From positions 2,018,951 to 2,079,180 of the forward strand of contig CP070653.1 in NCBI GenBank assembly GCA_020354665.1: a stretch of DNA of 60,230 nt. The letters run 5' to 3'. This document shows, piece by piece, positions 43,388-56,089 of the stretch. The stretch is from Burkholderiales bacterium. GTDB taxonomy: Bacteria; Pseudomonadota; Gammaproteobacteria; Burkholderiales; Burkholderiaceae_C. The notes below the pieces were generated by a model. It did no database searches. It saw only the letters and a program-made list of their open reading frames with translations, and was not told where the DNA came from. Numbering within the stretch: position 1 is the stretch's first letter; each line of letters begins with the position of its first letter. A program made the position numbers and the translations under genes.

Positions 43388-44034
43388 AGACGTTCGCAGC
43401 ACTCGTGACGGTTGCGCTGCTGGCGGGCTGCGTTTCGATCGACCTCGGCAAAGAACCCGCCGCGCATGCGCACTTGAGCCTGCGCGATGTCGGTGCGCCG
43501 GTGTCGCGGCGTGCCGATCCGATTGTCGACGCGCTGCTCGTGCAGCCGCAACCCGGTGACGCCGTCGCCGACACGCTTGCGATTGCCTATTCGCGTCGCG
43601 CCGATGAGTACGCGTTCTATCAGTTGGCATCCTGGACCGAGCGGCCGGTGCGGCAGTTGCCGCGCTTGCTGCAACGCCGTCTCGAGGCACGCGGCGTCGC
43701 GCGTGCGGTCGGTTTGGTCGGCGATCCGTTGCGTGCGGACTGGCTGCTTGCCATCAGCATCGACGAGCTGTATCACGACGTGAGTTCGCCGCCGGGCGTG
43801 GCCCGCATTGCGCTGACGGCCGACTTGTTCGACCGCCGCACGCGCACGCGTGTTGCGCACGAGCGCTTCGCATCGACAGCGCCGACGCCGACAGCCGATT
43901 CTTCGGCTGCGGCGGAAGCGCTTTCGCTTGCGACCGCACATGCATTCGACGAGCTCGTTCCCTGGCTCGAGAGCAACCTGCAGCATGCTGCTACTGGTTT
44001 GTCCGGACACAAGAATGAGACCGCGACGCATTGA
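43384..44034 (+). CDS. ABC-type transport auxiliary lipoprotein (PqiC/PF03886-like)
   Basis: This 216-aa outer-membrane lipoprotein has a signal with lipobox LLAGC (Cys16). The PqiC-like fold is seen in YSRRADEYAFYQLASWTERP followed by RLLQRRLEARGVAR, and the strand DWLLAISIDELYHDVSSPPG. Such lipoproteins sit at the outer-membrane end of MCE tubes. Gene order permease-ATPase-MCE-lipoprotein is the standard set, without MlaC. Its ATG overlaps the MCE gene stop by 4 bases. The tail (THSGHKNETATH-like) is hydrophilic. Confidence 0.88.
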   Translation: MKTFAALVTVALLAGCVSIDLGKEPAAHAHLSLRDVGAPVSRRADPIVDALLVQPQPGDAVADTLAIAYSRRADEYAFYQLASWTERPVRQLPRLLQRRLEARGVARAVGLVGDPLRADWLLAISIDELYHDVSSPPGVARIALTADLFDRRTRTRVAHERFASTAPTPTADSSAAAEALSLATAHAFDELVPWLESNLQHAATGLSGHKNETATH

Positions 44035-44069
44035 CGCCATCGGCCAACAACCGCGCCGATAACTGCGGT

Positions 44070-44079
44070 ATATCGATAT
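44070..44079. promoter_or_regulatory. ATATCGATAT palindrome upstream of glgB
   Basis: A 10-bp perfect palindrome, about 46 bases before the glgB ATG, in the 90-base gap after the lipid-transport genes. The area is AT-rich compared with its surroundings. It may overlap a promoter or operator for the glucan operon, but no clear -35 partner was found. Confidence 0.25.
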
Positions 44080-44124
44080 CCCGATTCACATTCGTTCGCC
44101 GATACGGCAGACTCGCTTGTCTCT

Positions 44125-46041
44125 ATGAACGAGACATCAAAGAATTCTCTGCTACCCGCTCTCGAATCCCTCGGTGAACAGGACATCCACCTGTTCCGTG
44201 AAGGGACGCACGCGAGGCTCTACAACAAACTCGGCTGCCAGCGGCACGAACGCGGCGCGCACTTCGCGGTGTGGGCACCGAACGCGAGGGCGGTGTCGGT
44301 GATTGGCGATTTCAACGGTTGGCAGGTGCAAGCGCACCCGGCGCAGCCGCGCTGGGACAGTTCGGGCATCTGGGAAGCCGACATCGCCGGCGTCGAGAAA
44401 GGGCAGCGCTACAAGTTCGTGATCCACACGCGCGATGGCGAGCGCCTGGAGAAGGCCGACCCGTTCGCGCGCCATGCCGAACTTCCGCCGGCCACCGCAT
44501 CGGTCGTCTGGGACGCCGACGACTACCGATGGAACGACGATCACTGGATGTCCACGCGTACCAAGCGCAACGCGCTTGCCGCGCCCTGGGCGGTCTACGA
44601 AGTGCACCTCGGTTCGTGGCGGCGCGGCGCCGACGGTGCGATGCTCGACTATCGCACGATGGCGCACCAGCTGGCCGAGTACGTGTCGCGCATGAACTTC
44701 ACGCATGTGGAGCTGATGCCGGTGATGGAGCACCCGTTCTACGGTTCGTGGGGCTACCAGTGCACCGGCTATTTCGCGCCGACGTCGCGCTACGGTACGC
44801 CGCAGGATTTCAAGTACCTGGTCGACACGCTGCACCAGGCCGGCATCGGCGTGATCCTCGACTGGGTGCCGTCGCACTTCCCGACCGATGCGCACGGCCT
44901 CGCGCGGTTTGACGGCACGCACCTCTTCGAGCACGCCGATCCGCGCCAGGGCTTCCACCCCGAGTGGAACTCGTCCATCTTCAACTACGGCCGCAACGAG
45001 GTGCGGTCGTTCCTGTTGTCGAGCGCGATGTTCTGGCTCGACGAGTTCCACGCCGACGGGCTGCGCGTCGACGCGGTCGCCTCGATGCTGTACCTGGACT
45101 ACGCGCGCAACGAAGGCGAGTGGATACCGAACCGATTCGGTGGCCGCGAGAACCTGGACGCGATCTCGTTCGTGCGCATGCTCAACGAGTCGGCATACCG
45201 CGACCACCCCGGCGTGCAGGTCATTGCCGAGGAATCGACGGCCTGGCCGATGGTGTCGCGGCCCACCTACCTTGGCGGCCTGGGCTTCGGCATGAAGTGG
45301 AACATGGGCTGGATGCATGACACGCTGAAGTACATGCAGGAGAACCCGATCTACCGCCGCTTTCACCACGGGCAGCTCACTTTCTCATTGATCTACGCCT
45401 TCAACGAAAACTTCATGCTGCCGCTGTCGCACGACGAGGTCGTGCACGGCAAGGGGTCGCTGATCGGCAAGATGCCCGGAGACGACTGGCAGCAGTTCGC
45501 CAACCTGCGGCTGCTGCTCGGCCAGATGTGGGCGCACCCGGGCAAGAAGCTGCTGTTCATGGGTGGCGAGTTCGGCCAGCGGCGCGAGTGGACGCACGAC
45601 GACGCGCTCGAGTGGTGGGTGCTGCAGTTCGACTTCCACCAAGGCCTGCAGCGCTGGGTCGAGGACCTCAATCGCACCTACCGCAGCGAGCCCGCCCTCT
45701 ACGAGCACGACTTCGATGCTGCCGGATTCGAGTGGATCGATGCCAACGACGCCGAGGCGAGCGTGCTGAGTTACGTGCGCAAGGCCGCAGACGGCTCGAC
45801 GCTGCTGGTGGTGGCCAACTTCACGCCGGTGCCGCGGGACAACTACCTGGTCGGCGCGCCGGCGCCGGGCTACTGGCGCGAGCTGCTCAACAGCGACGCC
45901 ACGCTGTACGGCGGCAGCGGGGTCGGCAACGAGGGCGGCGCACACACGGTGCCGATCTCCGCGCACGGGCGCTTCCACGCCCTGAACCTGCGCCTGCCGC
46001 CGCTGGCGGTGCTGATGTTCAAGCACGAAGGGGGCGTCTGA
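44125..46041 (+). CDS. glgB: 1,4-alpha-glucan branching enzyme
   Basis: This 638-aa GH13 enzyme introduces alpha-1,6 branches in glycogen. It has one N-terminal CBM48-like module (about 35-130, [20 protein letters not shown]), shorter than E. coli GlgB, which carries an extra N-terminal domain. The catalytic core shows nucleophile Asp316 in [10 protein letters not shown] and acid/base Glu369 in [10 protein letters not shown], 53 residues apart as in E. coli, and [20 protein letters not shown]. It opens the operon for glucan-trehalose conversion, with the glgE start overlapping its stop (TGATG). Confidence 0.96.
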   Translation: MNETSKNSLLPALESLGEQDIHLFREGTHARLYNKLGCQRHERGAHFAVWAPNARAVSVIGDFNGWQVQAHPAQPRWDSSGIWEADIAGVEKGQRYKFVIHTRDGERLEKADPFARHAELPPATASVVWDADDYRWNDDHWMSTRTKRNALAAPWAVYEVHLGSWRRGADGAMLDYRTMAHQLAEYVSRMNFTHVELMPVMEHPFYGSWGYQCTGYFAPTSRYGTPQDFKYLVDTLHQAGIGVILDWVPSHFPTDAHGLARFDGTHLFEHADPRQGFHPEWNSSIFNYGRNEVRSFLLSSAMFWLDEFHADGLRVDAVASMLYLDYARNEGEWIPNRFGGRENLDAISFVRMLNESAYRDHPGVQVIAEESTAWPMVSRPTYLGGLGFGMKWNMGWMHDTLKYMQENPIYRRFHHGQLTFSLIYAFNENFMLPLSHDEVVHGKGSLIGKMPGDDWQQFANLRLLLGQMWAHPGKKLLFMGGEFGQRREWTHDDALEWWVLQFDFHQGLQRWVEDLNRTYRSEPALYEHDFDAAGFEWIDANDAEASVLSYVRKAADGSTLLVVANFTPVPRDNYLVGAPAPGYWRELLNSDATLYGGSGVGNEGGAHTVPISAHGRFHALNLRLPPLAVLMFKHEGGV

Positions 46042-48068
46042 TGAGCACGGCGCCGGAGGTTCGCCCGATCGCACTCGCCGACGGGCGCATCCGCGTCGTG
46101 GTCGAAAACGTCGCGCCGTCGATCGAGGGGGGGCGCTTCCCGATCAAGCGCATCGTCGGCGACATGGTCGAGGTACGCGCCGACTGCTTTGCCGACGGCC
46201 ACGACGTGGTGGCGTGCGCCGTGCTGTGGCGCCGCGCGGGCGAACCCCAGTGGCGCAACACCGCGATGCAGGCACTCGGCAACGACCGCTGGCAGGCGAC
46301 CTTTCGCGTCGACGCGGTCGGCGCCTGGCAGTACACGGTGTGCGCGTGGGTCGATCCTTTCCTCTCGTGGCGCCACGACTTCTCGCGGCGGGTCGACCCC
46401 GAAGACCTGCGCGTGGCCGGGCGGACCGGCGCACACCTGATCGCCGAAGCGGCGCAGCGCGCCGGCGGCAGCGACGGGCAGCTGCTGCGCGCCTGGTCGA
46501 ACGAACTGGACCAGGCGTCGCAGGCGGATACCGACATCGATGAGCTCAAGCGCATCGGCATGGACGAGGCCCGCGCAGCCGTCGCGCAGCGCCACCCCGA
46601 CCTGCGTCACGCGTCCACCCACGCTCAGACGCTCAGTTTGATCGTCGAGCGCGAGCGCGCGAGGTTCTCGAGCTGGTACGAGTTCTTCCCGCGTTCGGCG
46701 TCGGACGATCCGGCACGCCACGGCACCTTCGCCGACTGTGAGGCCTGGCTGCCCTACGTGCAGCGCATGGGATTCGACGTCGTGTACTTCCCGCCCATCC
46801 ATCCGATCGGGCGTTCGCGCCGCAAAGGCCGCAACAACAGCCTCGATCCGCAGCCCGACGACGTCGGCAGCCCATGGGCGATCGGCGCCGAAGAGGGCGG
46901 GCACGACGCGATCCTGCCCGCGCTCGGTACGCTGCAGGATTTCCGGCGGCTGGTCCAGCGCGCCGGCGAGCACGGCCTCGAGATCGCGCTGGACATCGCC
47001 TTCCAGTGTGCCCCCGACCACCCGTGGGTGCATGAGCACCCCGAGTGGTTCCGCAAGCGCGCCGACGGCAGCATCCAGTACGCGGAGAATCCGCCGAAGA
47101 AGTACCAGGACATCTACCCGTTCGACTTCGAAAGCGCCGACTGGCGCAACCTGTGGCTCGCGCTGGTCGGCGTGATCGAGTTCTGGATCGAGCAGGGCGT
47201 GCGCATCTTCCGCGTCGACAACCCGCACACCAAGGCGTTCCCTTTCTGGGAGTGGGCGATCGCCCGCGTGCGTGCAGCGCACCCCGACGTGATCTTCCTG
47301 TCCGAGGCGTTCACGCGCCCGAGGGTGATGCACCGGCTGGCCAAGATCGGCTTCAGCCAGTCCTATACCTACTTCACCTGGCGCAACACCAAGCACGAGT
47401 TGATCTCGTACTTCACCGAGCTCGCGCACGGTCCGGGTCGCGAGTACTTCCGCCCCAACGTCTGGCCGAACACGCCCGACATCCTGCCGGCCTCACTGCA
47501 GTACGGCGGACGGCCTGCATTCATGGCGCGCGTGACGCTGGCGGCGACACTCGGGGCGAGCTACGGCATCTACGGGCCGGCCTTCGAACTGCTCGAGCAC
47601 CAGGCGGTGCGCGAGGGCTCCGAGGAGTACCTCGACTCGGAGAAGTACCAGCGCCGCGTCTGGGATCGCACGCGGCCCGATTCACTGGCCGATTTCATTT
47701 CGATGCTCAACCGCGTCCGGCGCGAGCACCCGGCGCTGCAGAATGACGGCGGGCTGCAGTTCCTGCGCGTCGACAACGACGAAATACTCGCGTACGCGAA
47801 GTCCACGCCGGACGGCAGCGACGTCGTCGTCTGCGTCGTCAACCTCGACCCGCACCACACGCAAAGCGGCTGGGTCGAGCTCGAGGCCAGCGCGTTCGAC
47901 ATCACGCCGGGCCAGGCCTACCAGATGCACGACCTGCTTTCGGACTCGCGATTCCTGTGGAACGGCACGCGCAACTACGTGAGCCTCGATCCGCATCGCA
48001 GCCCGGCGCACGTGATGCACCTGCGCGCGCACCTGCGGCGCGAGAACGACTTCGACTACTTCCTCTGA
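46041..48068 (+). CDS. glgE: Maltose-1-phosphate:alpha-1,4-glucan maltosyltransferase
   Basis: This 675-aa GH13_3 enzyme adds maltosyl units from maltose 1-phosphate to growing glucan. The nucleophile Asp393 lies in RVDNPHTKAF and acid/base Glu422 in FLSEAFTRP, nearly the same numbers as reported for Streptomyces GlgE. SRRKGRNNSLDPQPDDVGSP and GSYGIYG-like GASYGIYGPAFEL are further marks of the family. The N-terminal domain (PIKRIVGDMVEVRADCFADG) is the usual beta domain. ATG 46041 overlaps the glgB stop; an upstream frame opening lies within glgB. It works with the TreS-Mak fusion encoded next, which supplies maltose 1-phosphate. Confidence 0.96.
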   Translation: MSTAPEVRPIALADGRIRVVVENVAPSIEGGRFPIKRIVGDMVEVRADCFADGHDVVACAVLWRRAGEPQWRNTAMQALGNDRWQATFRVDAVGAWQYTVCAWVDPFLSWRHDFSRRVDPEDLRVAGRTGAHLIAEAAQRAGGSDGQLLRAWSNELDQASQADTDIDELKRIGMDEARAAVAQRHPDLRHASTHAQTLSLIVERERARFSSWYEFFPRSASDDPARHGTFADCEAWLPYVQRMGFDVVYFPPIHPIGRSRRKGRNNSLDPQPDDVGSPWAIGAEEGGHDAILPALGTLQDFRRLVQRAGEHGLEIALDIAFQCAPDHPWVHEHPEWFRKRADGSIQYAENPPKKYQDIYPFDFESADWRNLWLALVGVIEFWIEQGVRIFRVDNPHTKAFPFWEWAIARVRAAHPDVIFLSEAFTRPRVMHRLAKIGFSQSYTYFTWRNTKHELISYFTELAHGPGREYFRPNVWPNTPDILPASLQYGGRPAFMARVTLAATLGASYGIYGPAFELLEHQAVREGSEEYLDSEKYQRRVWDRTRPDSLADFISMLNRVRREHPALQNDGGLQFLRVDNDEILAYAKSTPDGSDVVVCVVNLDPHHTQSGWVELEASAFDITPGQAYQMHDLLSDSRFLWNGTRNYVSLDPHRSPAHVMHLRAHLRRENDFDYFL

Positions 48069-48075
48069 GGTCCGA

Positions 48076-51417
<3,342 letters not shown>

Positions 51418-51428
51418 CAGGAGACACC

Positions 51429-52112
51429 ATGCAGAACATCGATGTCATGCTCGAGCCGGTGCGGGGACTGCTGCAGCAGATCGGCGCCTTCATGCCCCGG
51501 CTGTTGATCGCGGTGGGCGTGCTGATCGTCGGCTGGCTGGTCGCCAAGGCGTTCCGCTTCAGCGTCGTGAAGGCGCTGCGCGCAATCAACTTCCACGTGC
51601 TGACCGAGCGCGCGGGCATCGACGGCTTCCTGCAGCAGGGCGGCACCGAAAAGGACACCACCGAGCTGATCGGCTGGCTCGCCTATGCGCTGGCGATCCT
51701 CGCCTCGCTGATCATTGCCTTCAACAGCCTCGACCTGACGCAGGTCACGACGCTGCTCAGCAGCGTGCTGCTGTTCGTGCCGCGGCTGCTGGTGGCGATG
51801 CTGGTCGTCGTGTTCGGCAGCTACTTCGCGCGCTTTTCCGGCAACGCGGTGCAAAGCTACTGCCGCGCCGCGGGTATCAGCGACGCCGAGCTGCTCGGAC
51901 GCGTGATGCAGTACGGCATCATGGCCTTCGTCGTGTTGCTCGCGGTCGATCACCTGAACATCGGCGGCGGCCTGATCCAGCAGACGTTCCTAATCCTGCT
52001 GGCTGGCATCGTGTTCGCGCTGGCGCTGTCGTTCGGCCTCGGCGGCCGCGACCGGGCGGCGGCGCTGATCGAACGCTGGTTCCCCCGCGACCGCTCGAAC
52101 CGCAACCCCTGA
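51429..52112 (+). CDS. Conserved TM-helix (CmpX-like) membrane protein within the trehalose operon
   Basis: This 227-aa protein has five hydrophobic segments, starting with [20 protein letters not shown], the 'conserved TM helix' repeat (PF05552-like) seen in mechanosensitive-channel-related CmpX proteins. It ends [20 protein letters not shown], the pore-helix end motif, without the MscS beta domain. ATG 51429 follows AGGAGACACC; an ATG at 51414 overlapping the treS stop is less likely. The next gene overlaps its stop (TGATG). Lying inside a glucan/trehalose operon, it may link osmotic or membrane tension to trehalose; that link is inference. Confidence 0.82.
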   Translation: MQNIDVMLEPVRGLLQQIGAFMPRLLIAVGVLIVGWLVAKAFRFSVVKALRAINFHVLTERAGIDGFLQQGGTEKDTTELIGWLAYALAILASLIIAFNSLDLTQVTTLLSSVLLFVPRLLVAMLVVVFGSYFARFSGNAVQSYCRAAGISDAELLGRVMQYGIMAFVVLLAVDHLNIGGGLIQQTFLILLAGIVFALALSFGLGGRDRAAALIERWFPRDRSNRNP

Positions 52113-54253
52113 TGGCGACAACGACCGACAGCTTCGACGCGGTCTGGCGTGGCCGCCCGTACCCGCGGGGGGCGACATGGGACGGCCAGGGCGTCAATTT
52201 CGCGCTGTTTTCCGAAAACGCGGAGCGGGTCGAGCTGTGCCTGTTCGATCCGAGCGGGCGGCAGGAAGTCAAGCGCGTGCAACTGCGCGAACAGACCGAC
52301 CAGGTGTTCCATGGCTACCTGCCGCAGGCACGGCCGGGTCAGCTGTACGGCTACCGCGTCTTTGGACCCTACCGTCCGCGCGAGGGACTGCGCTTCAACG
52401 GCAGCAAGCTGCTGCTCGATCCCTATGCGCGCAACCTGGTGGGCACGCTGCGCTGGCACGACGCGCTGTTCGGCTACCGCATCGGCCACGGCGAGGGCGA
52501 CCTGTCGTTCGACCGCCGCGACAGTGCCGCCTACATGCCACGCTGCAAGGTCGTCGAGACGGCGTTCACGTGGGGCGACGACCGGCCGCCGCGGGTGCCG
52601 TGGCACGACACCGTGATCTACGAAGCGCACGTGCGGGGCTTCACGATGCGTCATCCGGACGTCCCGGCGGCGCTGCGCGGCACCTACGCGGGGCTGGCGA
52701 GCGCGCCGGTGATCGACTATTTGAAGCGCCTGGGCGTGACCACCATCGAGCTGATGCCCGTGCACGCTTTCGTCGACGACCGCTATCTCGTCGAGAAGGG
52801 CCTCGCCAACTACTGGGGCTACAACTCGATCGGCTTCTTCGCACCCGACCGGCGCTACAGCGCCTCGGGCAAGGTCGCCGAGTTCAAGACGATGGTGCGT
52901 ACGCTGCATGCCGCCGGCCTTGAAGTGATCCTTGACGTCGTCTACAACCACACCGCCGAGGGCAACGAGTGGGGGCCGACGCTGTCGTTCCGCGGCATCG
53001 ACAACCAGTCGTACTACCGGCTCGCGCCCAATGCGCCGCGGCACTACCAGGACTTCACCGGCTGCGGCAACACGCTGAACATGGTGCACCCACGCGTGCT
53101 GCAGCTGCTGATGGATTCGCTGCGCTACTGGGTGACCGACATGCACGTCGACGGTTTCCGCTTCGACCTCGCGTCGGCGCTGGCGCGCGAGCTGCACGAG
53201 GTCGACCGGCTCGGCGCGTTCTTCGACATCCTGCGGCAGGATCCGGTGCTGTCGCAGGTCAAGCTGATCGCCGAGCCGTGGGACCTCGGATCGGGCGGCT
53301 ACCAGGTCGGCAACTTCCCGGTCGGCTGGGCCGAGTGGAACGACAAGTACCGCGACACGATGCGCGCCTACTGGAAGGGCGACGGCGGACTGATCGGCGA
53401 TTTCGCACAGCGCTTCACCGGATCGAGCGACCTGTACAACCGCAGCAGCCGCCGGCCGTACTCGAGCATCAACTTCGTTACCGCGCACGACGGCTTCACG
53501 CTGGCCGACCTCGTTTCGTACAACGACAAGCACAACGAGGCCAACGGCGAGGACAACCGCGACGGCCACAACAACAACCTGTCGTGGAACTGCGGCGCCG
53601 AAGGACCGACCGACGATCCGGACGTGCTCGCGCTGCGCGAGCGCCAGCAGCGCAACTTCATCGCCACGCTGCTGCTGTCGCAGGGCGTGCCGATGCTGCT
53701 GGCCGGCGACGAGATCGGCCGCACGCAGCACGGCAACAACAACGCCTACTGCCAGAACAACGAGACGAGCTGGGTCGACTGGACGCTGAACGACCGCAGC
53801 CGCGTGCTGCTCGATTTCACGCGCCGCATGGTCGCGCTGCGCCGCGACCATCCGAGCTTTCGCCGCCGCGACTTCTTCCAGGGCCAGCCGCTGCTCGGCG
53901 GCGCAGCGCACGACATCCTCTGGCTGCGCCCGGATGGCGCGCAGATGACCGATCAGGAGTGGAATTCCGGGCATGCCCGCGCGCTTTCGATCTTCCTCGC
54001 CGGCGAAGGACTGAGCGAGTGGGACGACCACGGCCGCCGGCTGAGCGATGACAGTTTTGCGCTGATGCTCAATGCGAGCGATCAGCCGGTGGTCTTCGGG
54101 CTGCCGAAGGAACTGAAGCTGTCCGTCGGGGCCGTGCTCGTCGATACGTCGCAGCCGGCTGCCTCTGACCCGCCCGCGCGGATGGACCCGACCGTCCCGT
54201 TCACGGTGCCCGGACGATCGCTCACGTTGGTGCGCTTCGCCGTGCAGTCATGA
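52112..54253 (+). CDS. glgX: Glycogen debranching enzyme (isoamylase type)
   Basis: This 713-aa GH13 enzyme cleaves alpha-1,6 branches. It has an N-terminal CBM48-like module (about 10-110, [20 protein letters not shown]), nucleophile Asp352 in [11 protein letters not shown] and acid/base Glu388 in [38 protein letters not shown] and [17 protein letters not shown] are the GlgX/TreX fingerprints. The frame is open far upstream through the two preceding genes; ATG 52112 overlaps the TGA of the membrane gene. It provides linear chains for TreY. Confidence 0.96.
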   Translation: MATTTDSFDAVWRGRPYPRGATWDGQGVNFALFSENAERVELCLFDPSGRQEVKRVQLREQTDQVFHGYLPQARPGQLYGYRVFGPYRPREGLRFNGSKLLLDPYARNLVGTLRWHDALFGYRIGHGEGDLSFDRRDSAAYMPRCKVVETAFTWGDDRPPRVPWHDTVIYEAHVRGFTMRHPDVPAALRGTYAGLASAPVIDYLKRLGVTTIELMPVHAFVDDRYLVEKGLANYWGYNSIGFFAPDRRYSASGKVAEFKTMVRTLHAAGLEVILDVVYNHTAEGNEWGPTLSFRGIDNQSYYRLAPNAPRHYQDFTGCGNTLNMVHPRVLQLLMDSLRYWVTDMHVDGFRFDLASALARELHEVDRLGAFFDILRQDPVLSQVKLIAEPWDLGSGGYQVGNFPVGWAEWNDKYRDTMRAYWKGDGGLIGDFAQRFTGSSDLYNRSSRRPYSSINFVTAHDGFTLADLVSYNDKHNEANGEDNRDGHNNNLSWNCGAEGPTDDPDVLALRERQQRNFIATLLLSQGVPMLLAGDEIGRTQHGNNNAYCQNNETSWVDWTLNDRSRVLLDFTRRMVALRRDHPSFRRRDFFQGQPLLGGAAHDILWLRPDGAQMTDQEWNSGHARALSIFLAGEGLSEWDDHGRRLSDDSFALMLNASDQPVVFGLPKELKLSVGAVLVDTSQPAASDPPARMDPTVPFTVPGRSLTLVRFAVQS

Positions 54254-56082
54254 AGCGGGCGCATGCGATGCCCTTCGGCGCAGTGCTGCGGCCGGGCGGC
54301 GGCGCGCGCTTTCGCCTCTGGGCGCCAAGTGCCCAGCGCGTCGACCTCGTCCTCGACGGTGGGCCATCGGCGGGTGAATCGCCGATGCGGGGGCAGCCCG
54401 GCGGCTGGTTCGAGTTCGACGTCGTCGGCGCGGCCGCCGGCCAGCGCTATGGCTTTCGCATCGATGGCGACCTGGTCGTCCCCGACCCCGCCTCGCGCGC
54501 CAACCCTGACGACGTGCACGGCCGGAGCCTGCTGGTCGATCCGCTCGCCTTCGAGTGGACCGACGATCGCTGGCCCGGCCGCCCGTGGCACGAGGCGGTC
54601 GTCTACGAGCTGCACGTGGGCTGCTTCACGCCGCAGGGAACGTTTGCTGCAGTGGTCGACCGGCTCGACGATCTCGTCGCGCTCGGCGTCACCGCGATCG
54701 AGCTGATGCCCGTCGCGGACTTCCCGGGCCAGCGGGGTTGGGGCTACGACGGCGTGTTGCCGTTCGCCCCCGAAGCGGGATACGGCACACCGGAAGACCT
54801 CAAGCGGCTCGTCTGCGCGGCGCACGCGCGCGGTCTGATGGTGCTGCTCGACGTCGTCTACAACCACTTCGGGCCCGACGGCAACTACCTGCACGTCTAC
54901 GCCAAGCCTTTCTTCAATCCCCATGTGCCCACACCGTGGGGCGCGGCGATCAACCTCGATGGCGAGCACAGCCGCACGGTGCGCGACTTCTTCATCCACA
55001 ACGCGCTGTACTGGATCGAGGAATTCCACCTCGACGGCCTGCGCCTCGACGCGGTCCACGCGATGCACGACACCTCGGCGCAGCATTTCGTCGACGAACT
55101 CGCGCAGGCGGTCCGCAACGGTCCGGGTCGACAGCGGCACGTCCACGTCGTGCTCGAGAACGACCTCAACGATGCACGGCGGCTCGCGCGTGCGCCGGAC
55201 GGACGGCCGGCGCTGGCCGATGCGCAGTGGAACGACGACGTGCACCACACGCTGCACGTGATCGTTACCGCCGAGACCGATGGCTACTACACCGACTTCG
55301 CCGACGAGCCGCTGGCGCTGTTCGCACGCGCGCTGGCCGAAGGATTTGCCTACCAGGGCCAGCCGTCGCGCTACCGGCACGGGGAAGCGCGCGGCTCGCC
55401 GTCGACCGGCCTGCCCCCGACCGCCTTCGTGAACTCGACGCAGACGCACGACCAGGTCGGCAACCGGGCGTTCGGCGAGCGGCTCGTTGCGCTCGCGCCA
55501 GGCGACCGCCAGCAGGACGCGCTGCGTGCGCTCACCGCCTGCGTGCTGCTTGCCCCGTCGCCGCCGATGCTGTTCATGGGCGAGGAATTCGCAGCGAGCG
55601 CGCCGTTCCTGTACTTCTGCGACTTCAGCGGCGAGCTCGCGCGCGCCGTCACCGAGGGCCGCCGCGCCGAGTTCTGCCGCTTCAGCCGGTTTGCCGATCC
55701 GCGCGTGCGCGAGCGCATTCCGGACCCGAACGACGAGCGCACCTTCGTCGCGTCGAAGCTTGACTGGAGCGAGCGGGGGCAGCCGCCGCACGCCGATTGG
55801 CTCGCGTTGTACGCCCGCCTGCTCCACTGCCGCAGCAGCGTGCTCGTACCGTGGCTCGACGATGCGCGCTGCGGCAGCTTCACGATCAGCACGCCGGGCA
55901 CGCTGCATCTCGTCTGGCCGCTGGCCGGCGGGCGCCGCTGGCACCTGCTCGCGCAGCTGGCCGACCACGCCGGGCCCGCCGACCTGCGCGCCGCGCTACT
56001 CGGCGACATCGTCTACAGCAGCCACGGCGGGGTGCAAGCTCTGCAGCCGTGGTCCGTTCTCGCCGCGCTTCAGTCGCGATGA
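54250..56082 (+). CDS. treZ: Malto-oligosyltrehalose trehalohydrolase
   Basis: This 610-aa GH13_10 enzyme releases trehalose from maltooligosyltrehalose. The N-terminal module holds [19 protein letters not shown]. The core shows Asp267 in [11 protein letters not shown], Glu303 in [13 protein letters not shown] and [18 protein letters not shown] near the substrate. [20 protein letters not shown] is the usual C-terminal turn. Start ATG 54250 overlaps the glgX stop (ATGA). TreZ acts after TreY to form free trehalose. Confidence 0.96.
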   Translation: MKRAHAMPFGAVLRPGGGARFRLWAPSAQRVDLVLDGGPSAGESPMRGQPGGWFEFDVVGAAAGQRYGFRIDGDLVVPDPASRANPDDVHGRSLLVDPLAFEWTDDRWPGRPWHEAVVYELHVGCFTPQGTFAAVVDRLDDLVALGVTAIELMPVADFPGQRGWGYDGVLPFAPEAGYGTPEDLKRLVCAAHARGLMVLLDVVYNHFGPDGNYLHVYAKPFFNPHVPTPWGAAINLDGEHSRTVRDFFIHNALYWIEEFHLDGLRLDAVHAMHDTSAQHFVDELAQAVRNGPGRQRHVHVVLENDLNDARRLARAPDGRPALADAQWNDDVHHTLHVIVTAETDGYYTDFADEPLALFARALAEGFAYQGQPSRYRHGEARGSPSTGLPPTAFVNSTQTHDQVGNRAFGERLVALAPGDRQQDALRALTACVLLAPSPPMLFMGEEFAASAPFLYFCDFSGELARAVTEGRRAEFCRFSRFADPRVRERIPDPNDERTFVASKLDWSERGQPPHADWLALYARLLHCRSSVLVPWLDDARCGSFTISTPGTLHLVWPLAGGRRWHLLAQLADHAGPADLRAALLGDIVYSSHGGVQALQPWSVLAALQSR

Positions 56083-56089
56083 GCGGACG

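Noticed and set aside
51950..55968. Long minus-strand frames opposite glgX and treZ
   Set aside because: GC-driven openness; the GH13 catalytic motifs are on the plus strand.
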